A stretch of 28,867 nt of DNA from a virus, in IMG/VR virus record IMGVR_UViG_3300038620_000121, positions 1-28,867 of that record. The stretch is one strand, 5' to 3'. Below the pieces are notes generated by a model, which saw only the letters and a list, made by a program, of their open reading frames with translations, searched no databases and was not told the origin of the DNA. Both the position numbers and the translations under genes were made by a program. Position 1 is the stretch's first letter; each line of letters begins with the position of its first letter. Of this stretch, positions 7,629 through 14,129 are shown piece by piece.

Positions 7629-7674
7629 TTTTCCTATGGCTGGATTTCTCCCTCCGCGCCCGGGGTTTGGGTCG
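7629..7674 (-). repeat. Shared 5-prime leader, copy 1
   Basis: The sequence immediately before ATG 7628 matches that before ATG 8036: both read, toward the gene, AAACCCC(C)GGGC, a GGAGG-containing stretch, AAATCCAGCCATA and GAAA just before ATGAT. The proteins that follow are unrelated, so the shared piece is a leader with a ribosome-binding function rather than a gene duplication. Confidence 0.6.
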
Positions 7675-7681
7675 ATAATAA

Positions 7682-7707
7682 CGCCCGGCTGCCGTGGCAG
7701 CCGGGCG
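7682..7707. other. Perfect 12-bp inverted repeat with two-base loop
   Basis: Arms CGCCCGGCTGCC (7682-7693) and GGCAGCCGGGCG (7696-7707) surround GT. It lies 12 bases after the stop of the gene at 7719. Read on the minus strand, the stem is followed by TTATTATC, a poor T tract, so it may be a weak terminator, an mRNA-stabilising hairpin or a dyad operator. Confidence 0.55.
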
Positions 7708-7718
7708 ATCCTCGCTTG

Positions 7719-8036
7719 CTAAAACACGCATTCGTCATCTACAACAGGCCAATACAGGAGGACAGAGAACTTGTCCCCGTCGCCCAGGTCGCCGGGGCTT
7801 TGGTCCTCTTCCAAAAAGAGGACCTCAAATTTGTCTCTGCTGTTGTCAAACAGGGCAGCAAGGTACTGGCTGATCTCTGTCGCAAGATCAGCAATAGTGT
7901 GATTTGATGGCCACTGGGTATAGGCCATCGTCTTGCAAGGACTCTTTTCGTCCTCGTGCATGGGAGCCTGAATGTACGACCGACCCTGCTCTAGGGCCTT
8001 GTCGATTAACTGCTGGTCAATCCGCGCTGTGATCAT
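7719..8036 (-). CDS. Unknown small acidic protein
   Basis: I use ATG 8036, giving 105 residues (MITARIDQQLIDKALEQGRS). An upstream ATG at 8087 is in frame but lies within the shared leader and overlaps the stop of the previous gene, so it is less likely. The second half is acidic (FLEEDQSPGDLGDGDKFSVL) and the protein ends DDECVF. No family, signal peptide or membrane segment is seen. It follows an XRE-type regulator gene and precedes a perfect hairpin at 7682-7707. The function is unknown. Confidence 0.55.
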   Translation of the reverse strand: MITARIDQQLIDKALEQGRSYIQAPMHEDEKSPCKTMAYTQWPSNHTIADLATEISQYLAALFDNSRDKFEVLFLEEDQSPGDLGDGDKFSVLLYWPVVDDECVF

Positions 8037-8080
8037 CTTTCGTATGGCTGGATTTCCCCCTCCAGCCCGGGGGTTTGTCG
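8037..8080 (-). repeat. Shared 5-prime leader, copy 2
   Basis: This is the partner of 7629-7674. In this copy GGCTGGA and TCCAGCC could pair around GGGGGAAA, which would place the purine-rich stretch in a hairpin loop. The pairing is not preserved in the other copy, so the conserved feature is probably the sequence, not the fold. Confidence 0.55.
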
Positions 8081-8083
8081 TTA

Positions 8084-8296
8084 TCAATATGCATTAGTCT
8101 GTGCCACAACCTGGGCCACCTTGTTAAGGTATTCCCAGGTTGTTTTTACTTGACCTTGCTCAACGCGTTGGACGCTGGCTTTGGTCAAGCCAATCCGCTG
8201 CGCAAGTTGCTCTTGCGTTAGGCCCGTTTGCGAGCGCAGGTCTTTAGCTACTTGGTGGCCCATTAGCTTCAGGAATACTTGAGGATCAACCTGCAT
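8084..8296 (-). CDS. XRE-family HTH regulator
   Basis: 70 residues. A helix-turn-helix of the XRE/Cro type occupies about 15-60: VAKDLRSQTGLTQEQLAQRI followed by GLTKASVQRVEQG, the classical pattern of recognition helix and turn. It is essentially a bare DNA-binding domain with no dimerisation extension. Its ATG shares one base with the stop of the gene upstream (TGATG), so the two are co-translated. Such pairs are sometimes toxin-antitoxin modules with a downstream antitoxin, but the upstream partner does not show a toxin motif I know. A local regulator of this accessory operon is equally likely. Confidence 0.8.
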   Translation of the reverse strand: MQVDPQVFLKLMGHQVAKDLRSQTGLTQEQLAQRIGLTKASVQRVEQGQVKTTWEYLNKVAQVVAQTNAY

Positions 8297-8736
8297 CAGT
8301 TCACCCCCCTTGATTCGCCGGGCGCGTTCACGCCCGGGTTGTTATCTTCATATACCCACGCACCACAGGGGTGCTGCGAGTATCGTTCGACCAGCCCATC
8401 CACGTATTGAATGTGGAGCTGCTCGTTTTCCCCCCATGCGTCCACAGCGTTGCGCGTCAGCATGGGGCCAATAATACCCCTGCTGGGATCGCCGTAGCGC
8501 GCATCCACAGGATGCACAACTTCCGCGTACTGCCCGTTCACAAGGAGGACCTGGTCCCCCTCGTTCTTGTGCGCCTGCTCGCCGACTTGACACAAGAACT
8601 TGAACTCTTGGCAAATCGCGTCTCGGCTATCCGCTGGGGTAATTCCCGCGGCCTGGGCAATGCCCCAAGCCGCGTCTTTAATCGCCAGCCTGCGCTCAAG
8701 GTGCGCAGGCGTTAGGGTTACCAGCTGTACCTTCAT
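8296..8736 (-). CDS. Unknown protein coupled to an XRE regulator
   Basis: 146 residues starting MKVQLVTLTPAHLERRLAIK. A central segment has alternating hydrophobic residues that suggest a beta-rich fold (GDQVLLVNGQYAEVVHPVDA), and the C-terminal part contains LHIQYVDGLVERYSQHPCG. No catalytic motif, signal peptide or membrane segment is recognised. The stop shares one base with the start of the XRE gene at 8296. It lies 20 bases after the stop of the gene at 8757. Its function is unknown; a partner of the XRE protein is inferred only from coupling. Confidence 0.55.
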   Translation of the reverse strand: MKVQLVTLTPAHLERRLAIKDAAWGIAQAAGITPADSRDAICQEFKFLCQVGEQAHKNEGDQVLLVNGQYAEVVHPVDARYGDPSRGIIGPMLTRNAVDAWGENEQLHIQYVDGLVERYSQHPCGAWVYEDNNPGVNAPGESRGVN

Positions 8737-8756
8737 CGTTGTCAGAGGTTGTTAGT

Positions 8757-9203
8757 TTACACAAATACAATCTGTTTGCCAGCTTGAGCAGCAGCGATGG
8801 CCTTGTTGGCCTCGCCTGCTGTTAACAGGCCTTGCAGCCTGCGGACCTTGACATCTTCTTTCAAAGTCTTACCAGCAGTCGCTAGAATATCCTGTTCATA
8901 TTCATCGCCGGCCGCGATAAGATCCTCTACCTGGCTGCGAGAGGCATTGTTTTTGTTGAGGCCCAGCTCGACCTCAACTTGCTCCTTGGCCTGGGCCGGG
9001 GAGAAGATGCGCTCCAGCACGCGCATGCCGCGTGGGCCAGCGTACTGGATTGCGCGCAGGCTTTTGCTATCCTTAGCGAAAGCCCAAGCAGCACGCAAGG
9101 CACGGCTGAAATCGTAAACGTCGTAGCCTCCCTGTTCCCGAACTAGCGAGTGCGCGGCTTTCATAACTGTGCTTTTGTTGATGGTATTGGTCGTCGTCGT
9201 CAT
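8757..9203 (-). CDS. Unknown helical phage protein with an N-terminal motif common in phage early proteins
   Basis: 148 residues, beginning with a Thr/Asn-rich stretch (MTTTTNTINKSTVMKAAHSL) followed by GGYDVYDFSRALRAAWAFAK, a pattern like the short 'SxALKxAW' domain repeated in many phage and mobile-element proteins of unknown function. The remainder is charged, Ala-rich and helical. ATG 9203 is supported by the block 9204-9289, which is almost identical to the block before ATG 9794, so both genes seem to have the same promoter and leader. No enzymatic motif is seen. Confidence 0.6.
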   Translation of the reverse strand: MTTTTNTINKSTVMKAAHSLVREQGGYDVYDFSRALRAAWAFAKDSKSLRAIQYAGPRGMRVLERIFSPAQAKEQVEVELGLNKNNASRSQVEDLIAAGDEYEQDILATAGKTLKEDVKVRRLQGLLTAGEANKAIAAAQAGKQIVFV

Positions 9204-9289
9204 TTCCTTTTGCGTTGTTGCTTTCTACCACTAATATACGATTTATGAGGCCTCGCGTTACGTATAGCCCTAAGAAATTTCAATTTTTT
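9204..9289 (-). promoter_or_regulatory. Duplicated promoter-leader block, copy 1
   Basis: From the start codon upstream, 9201-9269 matches 9792-9860 with a single mismatch in 69 bases; similarity continues through an AT-rich stretch to about 9289. It contains the 8-bp palindrome GAGGCCTC, TATATTAG (a near match to the Bacteroidota -7 element TAnnTTTG) about 30 bases before the ATG, and AAAAGGAA just before the ATG. I see no clear -33 TTG at the usual distance, so the exact promoter is not settled. Confidence 0.6.
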
Positions 9290-9311
9290 GGGGCCGAGCG
9301 CGTAACGAAGC

Positions 9312-9794
9312 TCAAGCCTCCCAAATACAGTAGTTGTGCCCAATATGCACAATGGGCAAAGCCTTCAGCTTAGCAGCTTCAACGCCGTCGGCGAACTCGT
9401 CAAACGCATCAGGAATGCGATCAACTTCTGCAAAAGCAATCACATCCTCCAGCGTCCAATCTTCAGGCAATACGTAGCAGGCCAATCCTGGGTGACGCAT
9501 GTCAACAGTCGCCCAGTACTTAACGCCTTTGTGTTTGAAAGGGCGCACCTCAACTTGCCCAATCATCAGCAGCTCATCATTAATAGCCTCAATGACATCC
9601 CGCTCTGGGAAAAACTCATCGAAGCCAATGCTAAACTGCGATTGGCCTTCCAGCTCTTCAGCAAGTTCATACGCAGTACCCTCGAAAGGGTAAGCGTCGC
9701 CGGCGCCGGCTGGGTCAATGACCTGCATGCCGTTCGCGGTAAAACCGCGCTCGAGGTCTTCGTTTAGGTGGTCAGTGTAGCGGAGAATGTACAT
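9312..9794 (-). CDS. Unknown acidic protein
   Basis: 160 residues, strongly acidic (about a fifth Asp/Glu), beginning MYILRYTDHLNEDLERGFTA and ending HIGHNYCIWEA. Segments such as EGTAYELAEELEGQSQFSIG and PEDWTLEDVIAFAEVDRIPD suggest alternating strands and acidic helices. No known catalytic motif is visible. It is the first gene after the terminator at 9908-9937 and has its own promoter-leader block, so it is probably expressed independently of the csf operon. The negative charge and small size would fit a DNA-mimic or inhibitor, but this is only a guess from composition. Confidence 0.6.
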   Translation of the reverse strand: MYILRYTDHLNEDLERGFTANGMQVIDPAGAGDAYPFEGTAYELAEELEGQSQFSIGFDEFFPERDVIEAINDELLMIGQVEVRPFKHKGVKYWATVDMRHPGLACYVLPEDWTLEDVIAFAEVDRIPDAFDEFADGVEAAKLKALPIVHIGHNYCIWEA

Positions 9795-9877
9795 TTCCTT
9801 TTGCGTTGTTGCTTTCTACCTCTAATATACGATTTATGAGGCCTCGCGTTACGTATAGCCAAGAAATTTTAATTTTT
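9795..9877 (-). promoter_or_regulatory. Duplicated promoter-leader block, copy 2
   Basis: Copy 2 of the block described at 9204-9289, directly upstream of ATG 9794. It sits between the terminator of the csf operon and this start codon, which is where a new promoter would be needed. The two genes behind the two copies encode unrelated proteins. Confidence 0.6.
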
Positions 9878-9907
9878 GCCTTTCCTCCACCAGGTCGTGT
9901 ACGGCAC

Positions 9908-9937
9908 AAAAAAGCCCCCGGCCAGCGGCGCGGGGGC
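9908..9937 (-). terminator. Rho-independent terminator at the end of the csf/methylase operon
   Basis: On the minus strand GCCCCCG (9937-9931) pairs with CGGGGGC (9920-9914) around a ten-base loop and is followed by six T (9913-9908). It lies 65 bases after the stop of the adenine methylase gene. A short open frame covers it (see rejected items). Confidence 0.85.
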
Positions 9938-10001
9938 GAACGATAATAACAAAGCGTAGATTACATAACCGATAAAAATTGCTCCGGCACCCAGCACGAT
10001 A

Positions 10002-10928
10002 CTAGTCAAACAGCTGGAGCTTTCCGGCTTGCAGCAGCTTCTGGCAACGCGGATTGATGTAAATGCTCTCCGTACGTGCTGCGTGCTGTAATCCGCTGCC
10101 TCGGCCCTGAAGCTTACTGCCCCGTATTCGTCCGGCCGCATTACTTGCTGTTTGCCTGTCATACCGCTCCCAGCCGTTCGCTTCTAACGGCTGGTATAAC
10201 TCATGCGCGTAGGCGCTCAGCGTTACGCTGCCTTGAAGCGTTAGCAATGTGTTGACAAGCTTAGTGTGATCTTCATTCTCAAGCTCGTGATCGTATACTT
10301 TCCCCTTTCGCGTATCATGCACGTAGGGCGGATCGACGTAGAAGATGGTGTCAGGGGTGTCGTACTGATCGAGCACGTACAATGCAGGACGACACTCAAT
10401 TTGAACACGGGCTATACGTTCGCGCCATGCTTGGAATAGCTGTTGCCGGCTTTGCCATTTATTGACCGTAGCAGCTTTATTATTATCACTTGTAGTTATG
10501 CACTTAGACCAATATCCGCTTGTTTTAGCATAGGGGCCAACACCACTAAAAGTTTGATTACAAAGTGTATAGAATGCCCAGGCACGCAACACATAAGATT
10601 GCGAGGGGGCTGGATTGTTATAAATGTGTATACTTCTTTCTAATTCGCTTCTACTATAGAGCGTATATTTGATTCGATACTCCAGCTCCTTGCTTGCTTC
10701 GGGGTCTTGTAGTACGCGAAACAGGTTGACGAGGTCTTCATGCAAGTCATTGTAAACCTCGACGCGCGAAGGCTCGCGCTGGAACAACAAACTTGCTGCG
10801 CCGCCAAAGGGCTCTACGTAGGTTCGCGCATACGGCACAAACTGGGCAATCCATGGCAACAAATTGCCTTTACCCCCAAACCATCTTACTGGTGCCATTG
10901 ATCGCCTTGCGACGTTATCCTTTATCAT
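10002..10928 (-). CDS. DNA adenine methyltransferase, D12 class (Dam-like)
   Basis: 308 residues; a second ATG at codon 11 is also possible. The N-terminal motif VRWFGGKGNLLPWI (FGGK at 17-20) is the SAM-binding motif of the D12 class, and DPPY at 199-202 is its catalytic motif; YVEPFGGAASLLF fits motif I context. The enzyme methylates adenine N6 in DNA; its target cannot be read from the sequence. It lies 12 bases after csf3 in the same direction and is the last gene before the terminator at 9908-9937. The stretch 10440-10670 is visibly more AT-rich than the rest, a possible sign of recombination in the specificity region. No restriction enzyme gene is adjacent, so it is an orphan methylase, perhaps protecting phage DNA. 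Confidence 0.92.
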   Translation of the reverse strand: MIKDNVARRSMAPVRWFGGKGNLLPWIAQFVPYARTYVEPFGGAASLLFQREPSRVEVYNDLHEDLVNLFRVLQDPEASKELEYRIKYTLYSRSELERSIHIYNNPAPSQSYVLRAWAFYTLCNQTFSGVGPYAKTSGYWSKCITTSDNNKAATVNKWQSRQQLFQAWRERIARVQIECRPALYVLDQYDTPDTIFYVDPPYVHDTRKGKVYDHELENEDHTKLVNTLLTLQGSVTLSAYAHELYQPLEANGWERYDRQTASNAAGRIRGSKLQGRGSGLQHAARTESIYINPRCQKLLQAGKLQLFD

Positions 10929-10940
10929 AGTTCTAATGAC

Positions 10941-11615
10941 TTACATAATCGCCAAAAACCCTTCTGGTACCCAGCACAGCTCCTGGTTGGCCGGGTGCCA
11001 GTACGGCGCGCGCCAGCCCGTGACGGCCTTGCCGTGTCCGTCCTCCATTGCTTCTGGAACGTACAAACGCACAGGATAAGGCCGCATGAGAGGAATCGGG
11101 TTGTACTCTTCGTAGCTCACTTCCTGCAGCGACAGCGTGCGGATGATCCCGTAGCCCTGCGAGGTTTTCTTGCCCATCGCAAAGACGTAGTCCTCCAGCA
11201 GCTGCTTGACGGCCGGGCCGTCGCCCTCAAAAAAAAACTCGCAGCACGGTATTGACTTGACTTGTAATGCCAGCGAGTAGCTTTTGTAATGTCCACGCCC
11301 CGTATCGACCTCGCGTTTGCCATTAAAGCGCGCGAGGTGGTCATGCTGGTTGTCCCAGCGTTTGTAATACCGCTGCTCGTCAACCGCGTAGCTGCTCCTG
11401 TCAAACAGCATCATGCTGGCAAGGGGCACGCCCTGGCCATCGTACTGGATCGGCATCGCGCTCAAGTCGATTATATCGTCCTCGCTCAACTGCGCCGGCT
11501 GCGGCGGCGGGCCGCCGTGCTGCTCGCGCAGCCACGCCCAGGCTACGACGCTGTCGAGGCAAATTGGCGTCGTAAAAGCGATATTGGTTTCAAAATATAC
11601 GGTGATCTTATACAT
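10941..11615 (-). CDS. csf3: Csf3-like (type IV Cas5) RAMP protein
   Basis: 224 residues, the normal Csf3 size. The N-terminal strand-helix unit (YKITVYFETNIAFTTPICLD, then SVVAWAW) has the Csf3/Cas5 pattern of a strand followed by an LD-containing helix. A glycine-rich RAMP loop GKKTSQGYG occupies 148-156, and the C-terminal part carries RPYPVRLYVPEA, GWRAPYWHPANQELCW, a pattern I associate with Csf3. In type IV complexes Csf3 holds the 5-prime end of the guide RNA and joins the Csf1 and Csf2 subunits. Here it is the third csf gene but is separated from csf2 by a methyltransferase gene, whose stop overlaps its start by eight bases. The family call is from motif and context; a structure comparison would decide it. 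Confidence 0.75.
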   Translation of the reverse strand: MYKITVYFETNIAFTTPICLDSVVAWAWLREQHGGPPPQPAQLSEDDIIDLSAMPIQYDGQGVPLASMMLFDRSSYAVDEQRYYKRWDNQHDHLARFNGKREVDTGRGHYKSYSLALQVKSIPCCEFFFEGDGPAVKQLLEDYVFAMGKKTSQGYGIIRTLSLQEVSYEEYNPIPLMRPYPVRLYVPEAMEDGHGKAVTGWRAPYWHPANQELCWVPEGFLAIM

Positions 11616-12093
11616 ATATATATCCGTAATAGCAATTGCCTGTTATATTCATTTCTAGCTTATAAGTATCACTTAAATATTGCAAACGGGGTTCTAAATC
11701 ATTTACAGCTCGAAGATTCCTGTAGTATTTAGGGCTACCGTCTGTAAAAAAGATAAGCTTATTAGAATACTGCGCGGCGATTTTTTCAATAAGATCAATT
11801 ATGCAGCCATAGGCATCTATATCAACAATATCGCCTAAATCAATTAAAGCTAGCGCTGCGTCAGAATAAGCATCTAGTTGATGCGTCGTTATTTTACGAC
11901 CTTGTAGTTCAAGAACACGAGAGTCTTTGTCGCACGCAATAACGCGATCACAAGCATGCGTCCAATACTGCGTTGTAAGCGTCCCGCTCCCGGCCATTAA
12001 CTCAATAACAACTGATTGATCGATAGCCGGGAAGCGAAACAATGCGTTGCGTAAGCGAGTCTTCGCGGCGTAGTCTGTATTATCAACCTTCAT
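11608..12093 (-). CDS. Small SAM-dependent methyltransferase inserted between csf2 and csf3
   Basis: 161 residues from ATG 12093, which lies one base after the csf2 stop; a frame five codons longer would overlap csf2. Motif I ELMAGSGT is at 31-38, an acidic motif II IACDKD at 52-57, and a motif IV-like DIDAYG at 91-96. The last resembles the D(I/V)DP(F/Y)G motif of Trm1-type N2-guanine tRNA methyltransferases, with Ala replacing Pro. A Tyr-rich C-terminus (ITGNCYYGYIYV) closes the fold. There is no target-recognition domain, so substrate could be RNA, DNA or a protein. The gene is clearly AT-rich (28% GC in 11641-11700) compared with csf2 (near 58% in a sample), suggesting separate origin, yet it is neatly coupled to both csf neighbours. 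Confidence 0.75.
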   Translation of the reverse strand: MKVDNTDYAAKTRLRNALFRFPAIDQSVVIELMAGSGTLTTQYWTHACDRVIACDKDSRVLELQGRKITTHQLDAYSDAALALIDLGDIVDIDAYGCIIDLIEKIAAQYSNKLIFFTDGSPKYYRNLRAVNDLEPRLQYLSDTYKLEMNITGNCYYGYIYV

Positions 12094-12094
12094 G

Positions 12095-13354
12095 CTACTG
12101 CTTGCCAAGTTGCTTCAGATGCTCCTTTTGGTAGTCAAGGTCACTCCAGAACTGCCGCGCCTGCTCGGCGACCTGCTCTATATGCTCGTAGTACTGCTGC
12201 GCCGAAGCCTTCAGCGCGCTGGTGTCGAGTTCCCATGCAACTTCGCCCATCCCGCGCGCGCTCTGGCCGCCCAGATAGCCGTACTGCTCCAGCAGCCTAA
12301 TACCCGCCAGTAGCGTTGCCGCGTCCAGGCCTTCCGCGTCGGCGTCCAGGCCAAACTTGCCCTGCAACTGTGTGCCGGTTGACAGGACCTCGTACTCGTA
12401 CTTCATTTGCGTCGGGTTCCCGTCCTCAGCGTCAAGAATCTTGATCTTGTCCTCTGTCTTGCTGCTGTCCATGCGTGTCCCGAACGCGCGGTCCAGCAGC
12501 GCCCAGTAGCTTGTGTCGCCGGTCCTGTGCTCTTTGCAGACCGGCTGCGCGGGCCCTGTCTTAAGCCGCCCTTGGATCGTCTGATTGCCGACGGCCGACC
12601 CTAGTAGCCCCAGCACGGGGCATAGGCGGATCATCTCCTCGCGCGTCGCGATCTGCTCTTTGCCGGTGCTCTCTGTGATAGCGCCCCCTGTAAACAGCAT
12701 GTGATAGAGCTTTGCCGGCATGCCATCCAGGCCGATGTGCTCGCAGTAATCGTACATCATGATGCGCCGCAACAATCCGCGTACGCTGTTGCCGCTCAGC
12801 ACGGGGATCTCGTAGTAGCTCTTCTCAATCGTCAAGGGCGTGCCGGACGGCAGCTCGCCGCTGCTGTCAGCAAAAGGATCATCGCTCTTGTCCTTGCGCA
12901 TGCGCAGCATGAGCTGCAAGTAGTTCGTCTCATGACGAATCAACATCAGCAGCTCCTCGTCATCAAAGCGCGCGAGCGCCTCGGCCGCGTCCTGCGCGTA
13001 CGATGAATCCAGCGACTGGATGTCCCAGGCGGCCATCAGCTCGTTGAGCCACTCCGCCTTGTTCTTGACGCCCGTGCTGTTCGCCAGCTTGTTGGCGAAC
13101 TCCTCCCAGATGTTGTACAGCCGCCGCTGTTCCATGCCCGCTGTGTCAATTGAGCGATAAACCGCGAGCAGGATAGTGACCAGGGCCTGCCGCCGCTCGT
13201 GCTCGCTGTAAAAATTGCTCGTGCGCTTGTCGGGGTTCGGGCAATGCACGCGCTCGCGGCGCATCTGCCGCAGCGTGCCTCGCGTTTGATCGCTCCCGGT
13301 ATGCAGGGGCGCCTTGCAGGTGATCGTGTAGGGTACTCTAATCATTGTTGTCAA
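12095..13354 (-). CDS. csf2: Csf2-like (type IV Cas7) RAMP backbone protein
   Basis: 419 residues; ATG at codon 4 is an alternative start. Cas7 signatures in order: a first strand with APLHTGSD at 15-22, IPVLSGNSVRGLLRR at 183-197 (the conserved SGNSxRGxLRR motif), LCPVLGLLGSAVGNQTIQGR at 244-263, EYEVLSTGTQLQGKF at 321-335, and the glycine-rich loop GYLGGQSARGMGEV at 359-372. Csf2 polymerises along the guide RNA as the backbone of type IV complexes. The protein is longer than the roughly 330-350 residues I expect; the excess is a helical, charged block at about 50-165. It overlaps csf1 by 17 bases. No Csm3-type cleavage residue can be assigned with confidence. Confidence 0.82.
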   Translation of the reverse strand: MTTMIRVPYTITCKAPLHTGSDQTRGTLRQMRRERVHCPNPDKRTSNFYSEHERRQALVTILLAVYRSIDTAGMEQRRLYNIWEEFANKLANSTGVKNKAEWLNELMAAWDIQSLDSSYAQDAAEALARFDDEELLMLIRHETNYLQLMLRMRKDKSDDPFADSSGELPSGTPLTIEKSYYEIPVLSGNSVRGLLRRIMMYDYCEHIGLDGMPAKLYHMLFTGGAITESTGKEQIATREEMIRLCPVLGLLGSAVGNQTIQGRLKTGPAQPVCKEHRTGDTSYWALLDRAFGTRMDSSKTEDKIKILDAEDGNPTQMKYEYEVLSTGTQLQGKFGLDADAEGLDAATLLAGIRLLEQYGYLGGQSARGMGEVAWELDTSALKASAQQYYEHIEQVAEQARQFWSDLDYQKEHLKQLGKQ

Positions 13355-14129
13355 GTTCTGTAGGGTTTAACAAATACACAAGAAATTGAAATTGGGGCTT
13401 GTATAACTCGAACTGGATGCAGCTGATGTAATAGCGAAAGGTTTGAAAGTCAAACTGCTGGATAAAGCGCTGGGCTTTATTAGGAGGCAGCTCGCCCGTG
13501 AGGATATCCTGCTTGCTGAAGAAGGGATACTTTTGCCCGGGCGGCTTGCTGTACAGCATGCGCGCGGCCATAAAGGCCTCGCTGGTCAGCCAGCGGCGGC
13601 TGAGCTGCAGCTGCCCCGCGTCCGTGCCGATGCGGAGTACGTCGTCGCCGGGATTGTTGACCGCCGCGTTCAGCCAATGCAGCTTCTTATAGCTTTCAGC
13701 GACCGAAAGCACGAACCGGCCGCGCGGCGGCATGCGCAGAACGTCGAGAATGTCGCTGCGCTGAATTTGATGCAGCCCGGCGCTGTAGTGCGCGCGCGTC
13801 AGCTCGACGGAGACCGACCGCCATTGCAGTTGCTCTTCGTCTTGCTCCGTGACGAGCAAATTCGCTTGTCGAAGCTGGCGCTTGATAGCGCCATCGGCGT
13901 TGGGGAGGCAAGGCAGGAAACACTTCGCTGTATTGACGCTGACGTACTGCGAATCGTAAGGGATCGCATCGTAGCCTGTAAAGTTGCTGCTCAGCACCTG
14001 CGATAGGCGTACCCCCTTGTTGATGCGCTCTCCCGTGAACGCACAGACCTGCTCGTTGCGAAACGCTAAGATCCGGCTGGGCTGGGCGTGTAGGTATTTC
14101 GCGATAAAATCGATGGCTGTCATGCTCAA
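13338..14129 (-). CDS. csf1: Csf1-like (type IV Cas8-like large subunit)
   Basis: 263 residues, close to Csf1 length. The N-terminal segment VCAFTGERINKGVRLSQVLS then SNFTGYDAIPYDSQYVSVNT, with C70 and C74 following, matches the Csf1 zinc-finger region: a CxxCG knuckle, a conserved FTxYD stretch and a second Cys pair. The second Cys of the first knuckle is replaced by Thr32. The segment SVAESYKKLHWLNAAVN at 142-158 resembles the (S)xQKHxxxxAPVN motif of Csf1. Csf1 caps the type IV effector at the guide 5-prime handle. The ATG overlaps the nucleotidyltransferase stop by four bases. Csf1 families are diverged, so the call leans on both motifs and on the following csf2. Confidence 0.72.
   Translation of the reverse strand: MSMTAIDFIAKYLHAQPSRILAFRNEQVCAFTGERINKGVRLSQVLSSNFTGYDAIPYDSQYVSVNTAKCFLPCLPNADGAIKRQLRQANLLVTEQDEEQLQWRSVSVELTRAHYSAGLHQIQRSDILDVLRMPPRGRFVLSVAESYKKLHWLNAAVNNPGDDVLRIGTDAGQLQLSRRWLTSEAFMAARMLYSKPPGQKYPFFSKQDILTGELPPNKAQRFIQQFDFQTFRYYISCIQFELYKPQFQFLVYLLNPTELDNND

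Noticed and set aside
8084-8736. Toxin-antitoxin pair (gene at 8296 with XRE gene)
   Set aside because: The pairing is coupled, but the partner has no recognised toxin motif, so I list the genes separately without this call.
9869-9997. Possible 42-residue membrane protein after the adenine methylase
   Set aside because: It would need a GTG or TTG start and its coding region contains the terminator stem and T tract at 9908-9937. A terminator is the better explanation.
11608-12093. Treating the gene between csf2 and csf3 as a Cas11-type small subunit
   Set aside because: It has clear SAM-binding motifs (ELMAGSGT, DIDAYG) and no helical-bundle character.
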